Part shown: positions 8,573-18,600 of the stretch, piece by piece
How positions within the stretch are numbered: position 1 is the first letter of the stretch
Layout of the letters: each line of letters starts with the position of its first letter
Origin: BMS3ABIN03 sp964418885
GTDB taxonomy: Bacteria > Bacteroidota > Ignavibacteria > Ignavibacteriales > Ignavibacteriaceae
Direction of reading: 5' to 3'
Length of the DNA: 64,000 nucleotides
Assembly (NCBI GenBank): GCA_964418885.1
Contig: CAYQNW010000003.1
Span: 1 to 64,000, forward strand
The notes under the pieces: model-generated
What the model saw: only the letters and a program-made list of their open reading frames with translations
What the model was told of the DNA's origin: nothing
Database searches by the model: none
Position numbers and translations under genes: made by a program

Positions 8573-10240
8573 TTATTCATAATTATATAATTCAAATCTT
8601 TGAACCATATAACCATCTGAACGTAATATTCTTATATGCCTTCCCTGATGTATTTGATCTCCGTTTAAATGCCTGATTACTTTCCATTCATTGTTGACGA
8701 ACTTTCCTTCTTCGTCTTTTAAAATTCCAACTGTAAGATCAGGGTTTTTCAAATTTTTGAAAGTTATAACAACACCGGAACCGGCAAGATAAAATTCATC
8801 TTCTCCGGTTTGTATAATTATCGCACCAGCCGTTTCCCATACATCATTTTTAGAATTGGCTTCATATCCCAGTGTATAGCTGTGTTTTATGGTAAATTCA
8901 TAATTCCCAAAATTAACTGTGTTTTCCTGGTTATCTTTATCGAGTAAAACACCATCTATCTTATTTTGTCCCTGGTATGATGTAATTAATTGCGTTAACT
9001 GATTAACTAAATTGTAAACCTTACCTAAAGTTTCATCTTCAGGATCGCTAGTAGACTCAATCGAGAAAGGGGAGAAGCCTAAAGCTTCGTAGTGCCCCAA
9101 AACAAAAAGTGCTTTTGCTGCTGCAGTACTGTCAAAAATATGTTCAGGGATAAAGAGTGGATTATTCCTGCGTGTATATAAATCACACCAATGTTCAATA
9201 TTAGGGAAGTAAAAATCGGGAGACAAAAAATCTATTAATGGTCCTCCCGCTTTCCATACATCCATAATATGTGGAAGTGGTCCCGCGCTTGGATACCCTT
9301 CACCCGGTAATCTTCCCGGTCGATTTAATGCCGCATTAACGTACATTGGAAGAGGATAAACTTCCTTACCCGCTTCAATAATTGCATTCGTAAATATTGA
9401 GTAATACCATGCCATGAAAATTTCATCCGTCTGGGGACTTTTTCCAAAAACTTCTTCCCAGGTTCCCGATTCTTTAAATCCATTTTTCTCCCACACCTCT
9501 TTGAATTCCGGTACTAGTTTTTCTTTATTCTTCTTTAAATATTTTATGAATTCTTCCGGGACATTCTCATTATACTTTTTATTTGCAAGTGTACTATAAT
9601 CTCTTGCCGTCGGTAGCATTCCGATCTCATTCTCGGTTTGTATCATAATTATTGTATGATCGTTTTTATCGAAATCTTTTATATGCTTCATTAATTCACG
9701 GTAAGCATTTTGATCTGCTTTAAGATTTTCTTCACTGAAAGGTGTAAGTATTTCCTGGCTTTTACCTTTGTCATCTTTTACCCTTGGAAACCTGTTGTAT
9801 TCTTTTTTAACCCATGATGGTGCATGACTGGACATACTATTTTTCCACGAACCAAACCACAACAGAATCAGCTTTAAATTATTCTGTCGTGCTACGTTTA
9901 TTAATTTATCATATAGTGTAAAATCGAATTCGCCTTCTTCGGGCTCGATAAGTTCCCAATAGATAGGTGCTAATACTGTATTCAAATTCATCGTTTTTAA
10001 TTTTGGCCAGGCAGGTTTCATATATTCCAGACTGGTAAAGGATGAATTACCTAATTCACCACCAAGTATTATAAAAGGTTTGCTATCTACAATAAGTTGT
10101 GTTGCTGAACCCTTTTTTATCAAATGAGGAATAATATTAGTTGAAGATGATTTTGTTTGAGCAGTGAGGCAAAGGGGAAAGAGTACTACAAGCAAGTAAA
10201 TTAAAATTATATCTAATGATTTGCTTGTAACTTTTTTCAT
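8573..10240 (-). CDS. Periplasmic GH35-type (DUF5597) beta-galactosidase-like enzyme
   Basis: The 555-residue protein has a signal peptide (ILIYLLVVLFPLCLTAQ) followed by a (beta/alpha)8 barrel of the GH35/GH42 type. Visible features are PIYWELIEPEEGEFDF, the QTENEIG motif with acid/base E205 (E203 less likely), and a beta-rich DUF5597 C-terminal domain. Members act on terminal beta-galactose and related residues of plant polysaccharides; the exact substrate is not clear. I chose the ATG at 10240 rather than a TTG at 10282, because the latter would lie inside the promoter at 10268-10296 and would add a non-signal extension. Downstream is GH51, 124 bases away with its own promoter. The ribosome-binding site is weak. 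Confidence 0.85.
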   Translation of the reverse strand: MKKVTSKSLDIILIYLLVVLFPLCLTAQTKSSSTNIIPHLIKKGSATQLIVDSKPFIILGGELGNSSFTSLEYMKPAWPKLKTMNLNTVLAPIYWELIEPEEGEFDFTLYDKLINVARQNNLKLILLWFGSWKNSMSSHAPSWVKKEYNRFPRVKDDKGKSQEILTPFSEENLKADQNAYRELMKHIKDFDKNDHTIIMIQTENEIGMLPTARDYSTLANKKYNENVPEEFIKYLKKNKEKLVPEFKEVWEKNGFKESGTWEEVFGKSPQTDEIFMAWYYSIFTNAIIEAGKEVYPLPMYVNAALNRPGRLPGEGYPSAGPLPHIMDVWKAGGPLIDFLSPDFYFPNIEHWCDLYTRRNNPLFIPEHIFDSTAAAKALFVLGHYEALGFSPFSIESTSDPEDETLGKVYNLVNQLTQLITSYQGQNKIDGVLLDKDNQENTVNFGNYEFTIKHSYTLGYEANSKNDVWETAGAIIIQTGEDEFYLAGSGVVITFKNLKNPDLTVGILKDEEGKFVNNEWKVIRHLNGDQIHQGRHIRILRSDGYMVQRFELYNYE

Positions 10241-10267
10241 TTTAACATAAAAAATAGTGAGTATAAA

Positions 10268-10296
10268 AAAATAGTTTAACAAGTCTCAGTTTTCAA
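10268..10296 (-). promoter_or_regulatory. Promoter candidate for the GH35 gene
   Basis: On the minus strand TTGAAA (10296-10291), 17 bases, then TATTTT (10273-10268). It begins just past the terminator of the preceding gene, with its -35 box overlapping the terminator's T-run. Transcription would start near 10261, about 21 bases before the chosen ATG. This supports ATG 10240 as the start. Confidence 0.55.
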
Positions 10297-10331
10297 ATAA
10301 AAAAAGCCTGTCCATGAAGAACGGACAGGCT
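10297..10331 (-). terminator. Rho-independent terminator after the repetitive T9SS protein gene
   Basis: AGCCTGTCC (10305-10313) pairs perfectly with GGACAGGCT (10323-10331) across a 9-base loop. On the minus strand the stem runs straight into seven T, then ATTTG. This closes the transcript of the 10402-13530 gene. Confidence 0.9.
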
Positions 10332-10351
10332 GTATTTCATAGACCTAAAAT

Positions 10352-10383
10352 TTATCCTGCCTGTATTTCAACAAGCAGGATAA
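10352..10383 (-). other. Second hairpin just after the stop codon
   Basis: TTATCCTGC (10352-10360) pairs with GCAGGATAA (10375-10383) with a 14-base loop. It lies 18 bases past the stop of the 10402-13530 gene and upstream of the strong terminator. It has no U-run, so it is more likely a 3'-end stabilising stem than a terminator by itself. Confidence 0.5.
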
Positions 10384-10401
10384 GAAAATACTAATCTTAC
10401 A

Positions 10402-13400
10402 TTATTTCAACAGCATTAATTTCTTAACACTTACGAAATCACCGGCTTCTATTCTATAGAAGTAAACGCCGGAAGCAAGATTTGTAGCATTAAAGTTAAC
10501 AGTGTGGTAACCGGCAGTTAAATTACCATTTATCAACTCTGCAATTTTCCTTCCCAAAATATCATAAACTGCAAGACTAACATCTCCGGCTTTTGGTATA
10601 CCGAATTTGATTGTAGTTGTTGGATTAAATGGGTTAGGATAGTTTTGGCTTAAAGAATACACAGTTGGTAATGAAGAATTTTCATTTCCTTGATCTACCG
10701 CATCAACAACAGGAGAGCCTACGTCTACAAGAACGTCAGAAATATTTAAGCCAGTTGTAGATGTATTAGTACCACTAACTGCGAAATTAATAGCATTAAA
10801 TTGAGTCGTAGCAAGCGGGTCATGACTGTCCATATTAACTCCTACGAATGTATAAGAAGAATTCGTAATAGAGTAACCAACAGCAATTTGCCCATTACCC
10901 ATATCTTTGAAGGATAATTTGAAATTATAAGTTCCTTCGCCTGCTACATCACTGGTTTGTCGGTTGCCCAAGATGTAATTGTCTGCGCCATCAGTGCTTG
11001 ACCATGTTGAATTTACTACACCTCCAACACTGCCTTTACCGTTGGATCCCCAATCCGGATTTTCATTAGTTCCACTGTTTGGTGCAAATAAATAACCTGA
11101 GCTATACATATCGCTACCGGACCACATCGGACCATCCGCTGTGGAGTCTACCACTCCGGCGCTGTCACTGTAAAATAATCCGAGGCGTAATCCACTCATT
11201 CCATCAAAACCACCGCCAACAAATTGAAGATTACCGGTAACAACCAGGGCAGTATCTTCAGGAAGATTACTAAATTTAATTGTCTGACCAAATCCTCCAC
11301 GAACAGCAGCCCAGTCAGTTACAGCACCACTTCCAGATATACTTGCGTTACCATCTACATCGGGAGGTGTAAGTTGCCAACCTCCGGTACTACCATAGAA
11401 TCCCCAAAATTCAGCAGGTATATAGAATCTTACCCATGGAACAGGAGGTAACTCAATCGGATTACCGAGATCAATATAGGCATCTATCACGTTAAATTGA
11501 GTTGCTTCACCATCCTTGAGCCAAAAAGCAACACCATTTAATTTATCAGTTAGAATAGTATCCTGTACAATACCCGCAAACCAGTAGCTGGCTTGTTCAC
11601 CTGCTGCGTGTACTGCTTCTATATACCATCTTATTTCGTCTGTAGTATCATTTATCTGCTGAACTGAAATAGCCCAGTTATATGTTCCTGCTGATAATTC
11701 TGCATTGCGGGGAACCTGGTCTACTACCGGTCCAACAGTACCACCGCCATTACTATAGGTACTGGCCCAGTTGCCATTTTTAACTTGCCAGACCGAACCA
11801 TTTCCTGCACCACCATTTGGTTGCTGACCATTAAGGCTTCTTGGTGTGAACTCCCAGCCGTAATGATGATTTTGACTACCATCAGTACGAGTACTTACCC
11901 ACTTAGCGGAGTCTGTGTACTGATTCTCCAGCGTTAAACTATCAAGATTGGTTAAAGCATAACGCAGCGGAGTATAAGAAGAACCCATACCACCGCCTAC
12001 ATATTCAAATTTACCGGTTAAAACAACGGCTTGATCGGTGGGTATTGCAACTTCCTGACCAAAACCTGCGCGTATAGACGCCCCATTCGTTCCTGTTGGC
12101 ATAGGTTGCGGACCAGCTATACCGCCATTACCATCAACGGTAGAAGAATCATTCGTTATCGTCCAGGCATTTCCGTATCCATCGGTTGTTACACCCCATA
12201 AATCAAGATAGTATCCCTGCCAGGGTTTTGGAGGGATTGTAATTGGATCACCGAGTCTGGCTCTGACTCCTTTTACATTAAATTGAGTTACATCACCATC
12301 CTTGATCCAAAATGCAATACTATTAACTTTATCAGTTAACGCAGTATCCTGAGCAATACCAGCAAACCAGTAAGAATTATCTGTTTTAACCAGAGACCAC
12401 CTTACTTCACTTGTAGTGTCGTCTATCATTTGAACTGAAATAGCCCAGTTATATGTTCCTGCTGATATTTCAGCATTTCGGGGAGCCTGGTCTACTACCG
12501 GCCCAACAGTACCACCGCCATTACTATAGGTACTGGCCCAATTGCCATTTATAACTTGCCAGACCGAACCATTTCCTGCACCACCATTTGGTTGCTGACC
12601 ATTGAGGCTTCTTGGCGTGAACTCCCAGCCGTAATGATGATTTTGACTACCATTAGTACGAGTACTTACCCACTTAGCGGAGTCTGTGTACTGATTCTCC
12701 AGCGTTAAACTGTCAAGATTGGTTAAAGCATAACGCAGCGGAGTATAAATAGAACCCATGCCACCGCCAACATATTCAAGTTGACCATTAACAACTATCG
12801 TTTGACCCGTGGTTACTTGAAGCGTATTGAAGCGACCGAGTAAAGACGACCCATTTGTCCCCGAAGGCATAGGTTGTACACCAGTTATACCGGCATCACC
12901 GGCAGCAGTACTGGAATCATTCAGCATTCCGTTCGCCCAGGCATTTCCATATCCATCTGTTGTTGCACCCCATTGGGAAACAAGAGAGGGATCATCTTCA
13001 TATGTGACAATAACACTGTCAACCCAGATCTTAGTATTATTATTTTGCGTACCGCCATAATGCAGTTTCAATTGATTAGTTGGTACGTTTTCGGTTGAAG
13101 TCATTGTATAAGTAATGACCTGTGGTGTAGTTGTAATTGTCGGTGTTTCATTTAAACGCTTGGTATATGGATCACCTGCTAATTCAAATAAAACGTTAAT
13201 ACTAGCGCTATCCGTGTTAGCTACAGCTTTAAATGAAACGGTATATATTTTACCAGCAAGCAAAGGACAGTCAGCATTTCTTTGAATAAAGTAAGTTGTT
13301 GAACTTGCTGTAACAATGTTAGCCAGGTATGAATTTTTTCCTGAAAGCACCCCATTAGTATCAATTGAAAAAGTAACATTTGTTGAACCTTCTATCCAGC

Positions 13401-13530
13401 CGGTATTCCATTTCCCGTCACCACTATCAAATTGATCGTAAAGAACTACTGTCTGTGCGTGAAGCGGTGTAGCGTTCAACATAAATAATGCAGCTACAAA
13501 AGCTACGAAGATGTATGAAAACTTCTTCAT
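10402..13530 (-). CDS. T9SS-exported protein with CBM-like N-domain and repeated jelly-roll domains
   Basis: This 1042-residue protein has no catalytic motif that I recognise. Residues 1-26 are a signal peptide. Residues ~27-180 resemble a CBM4/9-type carbohydrate-binding sandwich (VVLYDQFDSGDGKWNTGW onward, with YFIQRNADCPLLAGK). Two near-identical ~257-residue units follow (each with TTDGYGNAW, FEYVGGGMGS or LEYVGGGMGS, PLRYALTNLDSL, HHYGWEFTPRSLNGQQ). A third, diverged copy follows (EFWGFYGSTGGW, LQFVGGGFDGMSGLRLGLF). The end is a T9SS type A sorting domain (NYPNPFNPTTTI to KKLMLLK). A surface glycan-binding or adhesive role fits, since it lies downstream of the TonB receptor and beta-helix genes, but that is inference. 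It has its own promoter and terminator and may be abundantly made. Confidence 0.85.
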   Translation of the reverse strand: MKKFSYIFVAFVAALFMLNATPLHAQTVVLYDQFDSGDGKWNTGWIEGSTNVTFSIDTNGVLSGKNSYLANIVTASSTTYFIQRNADCPLLAGKIYTVSFKAVANTDSASINVLFELAGDPYTKRLNETPTITTTPQVITYTMTSTENVPTNQLKLHYGGTQNNNTKIWVDSVIVTYEDDPSLVSQWGATTDGYGNAWANGMLNDSSTAAGDAGITGVQPMPSGTNGSSLLGRFNTLQVTTGQTIVVNGQLEYVGGGMGSIYTPLRYALTNLDSLTLENQYTDSAKWVSTRTNGSQNHHYGWEFTPRSLNGQQPNGGAGNGSVWQVINGNWASTYSNGGGTVGPVVDQAPRNAEISAGTYNWAISVQMIDDTTSEVRWSLVKTDNSYWFAGIAQDTALTDKVNSIAFWIKDGDVTQFNVKGVRARLGDPITIPPKPWQGYYLDLWGVTTDGYGNAWTITNDSSTVDGNGGIAGPQPMPTGTNGASIRAGFGQEVAIPTDQAVVLTGKFEYVGGGMGSSYTPLRYALTNLDSLTLENQYTDSAKWVSTRTDGSQNHHYGWEFTPRSLNGQQPNGGAGNGSVWQVKNGNWASTYSNGGGTVGPVVDQVPRNAELSAGTYNWAISVQQINDTTDEIRWYIEAVHAAGEQASYWFAGIVQDTILTDKLNGVAFWLKDGEATQFNVIDAYIDLGNPIELPPVPWVRFYIPAEFWGFYGSTGGWQLTPPDVDGNASISGSGAVTDWAAVRGGFGQTIKFSNLPEDTALVVTGNLQFVGGGFDGMSGLRLGLFYSDSAGVVDSTADGPMWSGSDMYSSGYLFAPNSGTNENPDWGSNGKGSVGGVVNSTWSSTDGADNYILGNRQTSDVAGEGTYNFKLSFKDMGNGQIAVGYSITNSSYTFVGVNMDSHDPLATTQFNAINFAVSGTNTSTTGLNISDVLVDVGSPVVDAVDQGNENSSLPTVYSLSQNYPNPFNPTTTIKFGIPKAGDVSLAVYDILGRKIAELINGNLTAGYHTVNFNATNLASGVYFYRIEAGDFVSVKKLMLLK
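11461..12231 (-). repeat. Tandem 771-bp coding repeat, copy 2
   Basis: Within the 10402-13530 gene, the DNA at 11661-12020 matches 12432-12791 with a constant offset of 771 bases (257 codons) and long identical runs. The limits given here are one period and are approximate, because similarity fades toward the edges. Confidence 0.75.
12232..13002 (-). repeat. Tandem 771-bp coding repeat, copy 1
   Basis: Partner of the repeat at 11461-12231. Similarity at DNA level, including synonymous positions, is highest in 12432-12790, pointing to a fairly recent in-frame duplication or to gene conversion. Limits are approximate. Confidence 0.75.
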
Positions 13531-13609
13531 ATCACTCCTTTCTGTTATTTGTTATAAGATATATTAATTACATAAGTAATTTTACCTTTTAATTAATTAC
13601 CCTCCTTTC

Positions 13610-13639
13610 TTTATACGATTTTAAAAATTTAATTTGCAA
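13610..13639 (-). promoter_or_regulatory. Promoter candidate for the repetitive T9SS protein gene
   Basis: On the minus strand TTGCAA (13639-13634), 18 bases, then TATAAA (13615-13610). It lies just past the hairpin that follows the beta-helix gene. The 70-base leader carries an extra AAAGGAGGG besides the ribosome-binding site AAAGGAG at the start codon. Confidence 0.5.
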
Positions 13640-13653
13640 TTAAATAATACCTT

Positions 13654-13679
13654 GCCGGGATATAATTATTAATCCCGGC
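13654..13679 (-). terminator. Hairpin after the beta-helix gene
   Basis: GCCGGGAT (13654-13661) pairs with ATCCCGGC (13672-13679) over a 10-base AT loop, 28 bases past the stop codon of the 13707-15554 gene. The stem is GC-rich, but no uninterrupted U-run follows, so termination may be partial. Confidence 0.55.
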
Positions 13680-13706
13680 TAAGGATTTAAGTAAAATAAA
13701 ATATGG

Positions 13707-15554
13707 TTATTTCATAAGAACAAATTTCTTAGTTAATAAAATATTTTCTGTTTGTAGCCTGTAGAAATAAACTCCACTGGCTAAACCGGTACCGTCAAAT
13801 GTTGCAATATATTTTCCTGTCCGTTGATCACCTTCAAATACAGTTGCCACTTCCTGTCCTAAGTTGTTATAAACTTTTAGAGAAACGTGTCCTGCTTTTG
13901 GAATTGAGTACTCAATTTTAGTAGTAGGGTTGAAGGGATTTGGATAGTTTTGTTTAAGTACATAGTCAGTTGGTTGAACACCTCCTACTTCGATTACAGA
14001 GTTAGGACCACCATTAAGCCAATAATTAATATCAGACCATTCCTGGTCTCTTTGAGCTTCCCAGGACGGTAATTGATCCGGATACCAGTTCAGATCTCCT
14101 AATGGGAAACCACCCATAGCTGCGGTTTGATAATCTGTATTATTGTATGCTAAATTTTCAGGTAAAGGCCATATCTGTGCAAATCCTGAATAAGGGAAAT
14201 AAGCCCAATCAATGTTTGTACCTGGTCCCCATCTGCCTTCCAAGAATGTTTGTAAGGTATCCTGATTCGTAGGTGGTACAATGAAATCCGGATCGGTGTC
14301 AAATATAGTTGACTGGTCAACATTCAATTTTGTGAAATACTTATTGCCTTGTCCATCTACAGAATCTATAAAGTTCATAGCATTTTCACCTATCATAGGA
14401 GACGGTATATGCAACTCTTCATCATGCCTTCCTGTATGCTGATCTTTACACCAGGGACAATCGGTATACCATGCTTCCAACCAATCCTGGTACATATAAA
14501 CATTGTGAGCTATATATAATTCTCTGTCTTCATCTGTAAAAGGAACCACGAAACCAAAAGAATCTACAGCCGTAATACCATTGATAAGACCACCACCCGG
14601 AGGATCGCATAATCCGTCTAAGTAATCCTGATAGATAGTCCCGGTACTATCGCAGACATCAAGAGGTCTGAATCCAAACATATATGGATTTATGAAAATA
14701 GAATTTGTAATGGAACAATTTTTTAACCAGCCTGCCGATTGATAAACCCATTCTACGCAATTGATAAGAGTACAGTGATTTATATGAACATTATCACCAT
14801 ACTCATTTCCTTCCTGCATTACAATTCTACCAAGATTGGAGAAAGAACAGTTTTCAAAAAGAAGACTATCATAGTGAAAACCAGAGCTTTGATAAGGGAA
14901 TGAAACAGCACGTCCATAATACTGAAAGTGGTTATCAGATTGATTCCTGAAATAACAATTTTTGAAAATACCGGTGAAATGATCTGCTTTTACCGAGATA
15001 GTGCCTGAACCTTCGGAACCAATTCCATCGTAATCAAAAATACAGCCTTCAAAATATCCACTTTCCTTATCGTTACCCGATGCTGATGAATCTTCAAATG
15101 CAATTGAACCACTAACTTGAGCACCCAAAAAGTCAGCAAAGCGTATCCAGATGTTTTTCATAACGAGATTCCCATAGGTTTGAATAGGGTACTGTCTGTC
15201 TACTGCTGATTCATCAGTCCAAACAATCTGGGGTGGGGCAGAGTTTTGTACGGTTACGGGATCCGCGTCTCCCTCCCTTAGTGGTTTTTCAGCAACAATT
15301 TCCAAATTTAATCCTTGTCCACTATTATCTAAACCCATAAGAATACTGCTGCTCAGTACATATACTTCGAACGAGGTTAACTTAAAAACTTTATCGTTTA
15401 CAGTACCATCATCTATCGCTGATTGAATAGCGGTATTAAGAGTACCATATTGATTCCCGGATTCATAATAACCCTGGACATATACCGTATCCTTAGCAAA
15501 TAGAGTAATACTAAAGCAAGTTACCAGAAAGAGAAATAATAACGATTTTTTCAT
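13707..15554 (-). CDS. T9SS-exported right-handed beta-helix protein, partner of a TonB receptor
   Basis: The 615-residue protein has a signal peptide (residues 1-20). A long run of short strands follows, typical of a parallel beta-helix (GNLVMKNIWIRF, GYFEGCIFDYDG, GIFKNCYFRNQS, VHINHCTLINCVEWV, CSITNSIFINPYMFGFRP). It ends in a T9SS sorting domain (NYPNPFNPTTKI to KKFVLMK). No pectate-lyase catalytic residues could be assigned. It is paralogous to the protein at 34948-36729: both have an INH-T-INC rung, a WP-P-L block, and PLGDLNW-P before the sorting domain. Each gene lies directly downstream of a TonB-dependent receptor, here by 58 bases. A surface glycan-binding partner of the receptor, in the place SusD holds elsewhere, is an inference. 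Confidence 0.82.
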   Translation of the reverse strand: MKKSLLFLFLVTCFSITLFAKDTVYVQGYYESGNQYGTLNTAIQSAIDDGTVNDKVFKLTSFEVYVLSSSILMGLDNSGQGLNLEIVAEKPLREGDADPVTVQNSAPPQIVWTDESAVDRQYPIQTYGNLVMKNIWIRFADFLGAQVSGSIAFEDSSASGNDKESGYFEGCIFDYDGIGSEGSGTISVKADHFTGIFKNCYFRNQSDNHFQYYGRAVSFPYQSSGFHYDSLLFENCSFSNLGRIVMQEGNEYGDNVHINHCTLINCVEWVYQSAGWLKNCSITNSIFINPYMFGFRPLDVCDSTGTIYQDYLDGLCDPPGGGLINGITAVDSFGFVVPFTDEDRELYIAHNVYMYQDWLEAWYTDCPWCKDQHTGRHDEELHIPSPMIGENAMNFIDSVDGQGNKYFTKLNVDQSTIFDTDPDFIVPPTNQDTLQTFLEGRWGPGTNIDWAYFPYSGFAQIWPLPENLAYNNTDYQTAAMGGFPLGDLNWYPDQLPSWEAQRDQEWSDINYWLNGGPNSVIEVGGVQPTDYVLKQNYPNPFNPTTKIEYSIPKAGHVSLKVYNNLGQEVATVFEGDQRTGKYIATFDGTGLASGVYFYRLQTENILLTKKFVLMK

Positions 15555-15612
15555 AGCTCATGCCTTTCAGTTTGTTTATAATTATAATAATTAGTTATAA
15601 AATTCATTAATG

Positions 15613-18600
15613 TTAATATCTTATTCTTAATCCAAGATTTGCCGTTAAACCATAGTTTCTTATACCCTGGTACCCTCCGGTAGACCTTTGTGTCCAGCTA
15701 TTGTTTTCATCATTGAGATTAATAACATCCAGGAACAACTCGCTACCAAACCATGGAAGTTTCTGACGAGCTGAGAAATCCATTCGGAAATATGCTTTTG
15801 TATTGGAACTGTTTTCCGGAAACTCACCTCCATTTGTTATAGCAGAATTATCCTGGAATTGAAATGAGAGTCTTGATGAAAATCCTTCATAATCGTATCC
15901 AATGTATGCATTTAGGACATGATTAGGTTGATCAATTAATCGTCCTGAAAATGTAGTATCTCTAAGTCTGTACTGAGGTGGTCTGGTACCAGGAATAACC
16001 TCCGTTAAATAAAGTGGATATTTTGATTCAGAGTAAATTCTTGCGTAGTTAATTCCAAAGACCATATTGTTAAAAGGTTCCGGTAAGTACCAGAAACTAT
16101 GCTGGAAGTCTATTTCAATTCCTTTTACAGTAGCGTCATAAGGATTATTTATTGGTCGCCTTACAACAGTACGAGTTGTTACGACAGGATCTACTACTTT
16201 TATGCCGTCACGGATAATTATGTAATGTGAAACTGAATCCATACCGGCACTTTGAGCAGCTAATAAGCCATAGGATGCAGAATAGACAAAATTCTCAATT
16301 GTTTTATAATAACCGCCTATAGTTAAAAGTCCAATCTCGTTATTATGAAATGTAAAACTAAGATCATGATTAAAGGCTTTTCCAGGTTCTAAAGCAGAAT
16401 TGCCTGCACTAATTGTAATGCCATTTACGTCTATATTGAATTTCGGTGAAAGTGATTGATAATCAGGTCTTGCCAGTGTTTGAGTATAGGCATAACGAAC
16501 ATCCATCCAATCAAATGGAGAGTATTTTATTTGTGCCATAGGAAGCAGAAAATCATTTTCATTCGTTGCAGTTGTATCATATAATTTTTGTTGTTGGGCA
16601 TTTCTAATATCCTGAGCGTTCCAAGCGAAATAATTAGATTTTACTTTTTCATAGCGTGCTCCACCTATCACCATAAAATCCAAAAAGCTAAATTTAATCA
16701 TCCCATAAGCAGCATAATAATCTGCATCAAAATGATAATCGTTAGTAAGCTGCTGATAAGGACCGTCATACCAACCACCTGATCTTCCATTACTAAGAGT
16801 TGTGTTGGATGCATCGAATGAGGGATTTCCAACAATATAATTCATTATGTCAGTAAGCAAAGAAGGTTTAGAGGCATAAAGAATACTTCCATAATCGTTG
16901 CTTAAAAACGGATCAAATATTTCATTATCTGTATTAAGAAATGTTAGACCTGTAAATTCTCCTGCATTGTTAATATCTATTCCAAATTTATCTTGTATTG
17001 CTCTCATCATATCGTTTGCAATATTATTACCACTTCCAGGAGTAGCGTCTCCATCAAATGCTAAATAAGGTGATTCCTGATTCGTAGAATTGGATTGGTT
17101 ATTGATTTGGCCTCCAAATTTAAAAAATCCGTTTGACCAATCACCTATATTAAAGGGCATCTTAAAATCTGCCTTATACGTATATTTTTCTTCCTTATAA
17201 TTATTGCTGAACAAGTTGCCACTTCTCAGTATAACATTCTCGTCTCCACTATAGTGAACAAGATAATTAAGATTCTCAGGTGTTATATTATCACGATCCA
17301 CAACTAACACTCCACCCACCTGATTAAAGTTTATTACCGGTGAATTATCCAATACATTTTTGGCAGAAGTATAATTCGCTGATAAATCAGCAGTTAAAAA
17401 TCCAAAATCATAGTTAAATTGTAAAGAATTAAGTTGCTGATCGATTTTATTTTCACCAATTTGAAGACGCCATTCCAGTCTTCCATTATTATAATTAATG
17501 TTCTGGCGATGCTCTGTATAATCCGAATTTATTCTTGCAAGTAAATTTACAACCTTAATAGATCCGTTGGGGAGTCGGTAATCCAAGATTAAATTCCCTC
17601 CATAACGTTTTCTTGTTTCAATATGCCTGTTAAATGTTACAGTAGTAACTTTCATCGGGCGATATCCTGTTATTGGATCTGCTTCGACCTCATCTCCAGC
17701 AACAACATAAGATGCATCCAGGTTGTCTGCATTCCGGTCATAAGATTCCATATTGAAAAGAGCATAGACTCCAAGCATGTCATTAAAAAAGCGGTTGCTA
17801 CCGGAAGCAACGAAACGGTAATTTCCATAAGTTTTACTTTTTGCTGTATAGCCGGATTGCCATAGGAGATCGGTATGCCAATTAGAAGGTGCTTCCCTGA
17901 GTTCCATATTAACTGTACCGCCAATCGAGTTAGCATTCATATCAGGCGTGAGTGATTTATAAACCGAAATCATTCTAATCATATACGGCGATACCATTGT
18001 AAGATCCACACTTCGATCATTCTGAACACCTCCTGTAACTACAAAAGGATCTGAGGTAAACCCAATGCTCGAACTTCCGGTTGGAGAAAGTGTAACGCCT
18101 TCAATCTCTATTTGATTATACTTAGGTGCCAGTCCGCGAATAACTACCTTATTATCCTCACCGGAACTTTTAGTTGTTGAAATACCGGGTAAGCGGCTGA
18201 GAGTTGCAGCAGCGTTAAAATCCGGTAATTCCTGTATCTTGGTTTCAGAAACAATATTTACGATATTATCTGAATTAAGCTGCTGGTTAATCGCTTCCAA
18301 TTGTCCCTGAGCCTGAGCTGTTATTATAACTTCTTTACCCTCCAATGTTTTTACCGATAAGGCAAAATCCTGTTCCAGCATTCGGTTTGCAACAATGTTT
18401 ACATCAATACTCTCGGAAACATAACCAATGTAGGAAGCAGTGATAGTATGTGAACCAACAGGTACATTACGAAGAATAAATTTACCATCTAAATCTGTAG
18501 CAGCCCCAATAGTGGTTCCCTCAACTAAAACATTTGCTCCGGGCAGACCGTCTTTTGTAGCTTTATCGTAAATAGTACCTGTAATTGAACCTGTACCTTG

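Noticed and set aside
11461..13002. Possible CRISPR or satellite repeat because of the repeated DNA
   Set aside because: The period is 771 bases, the repeat is in frame inside one coding sequence, and there are no spacers.
13707..15554. SusD homologue in the place next to the TonB receptor
   Set aside because: The protein shows beta-helix rungs and a T9SS tail, with no lipobox and no helical TPR-like SusD pattern.
13707..15554. Pectate lyase activity for the beta-helix proteins
   Set aside because: I could not find the family's Asp calcium ligands or catalytic Arg arrangement in either paralogue, so only the fold is called.
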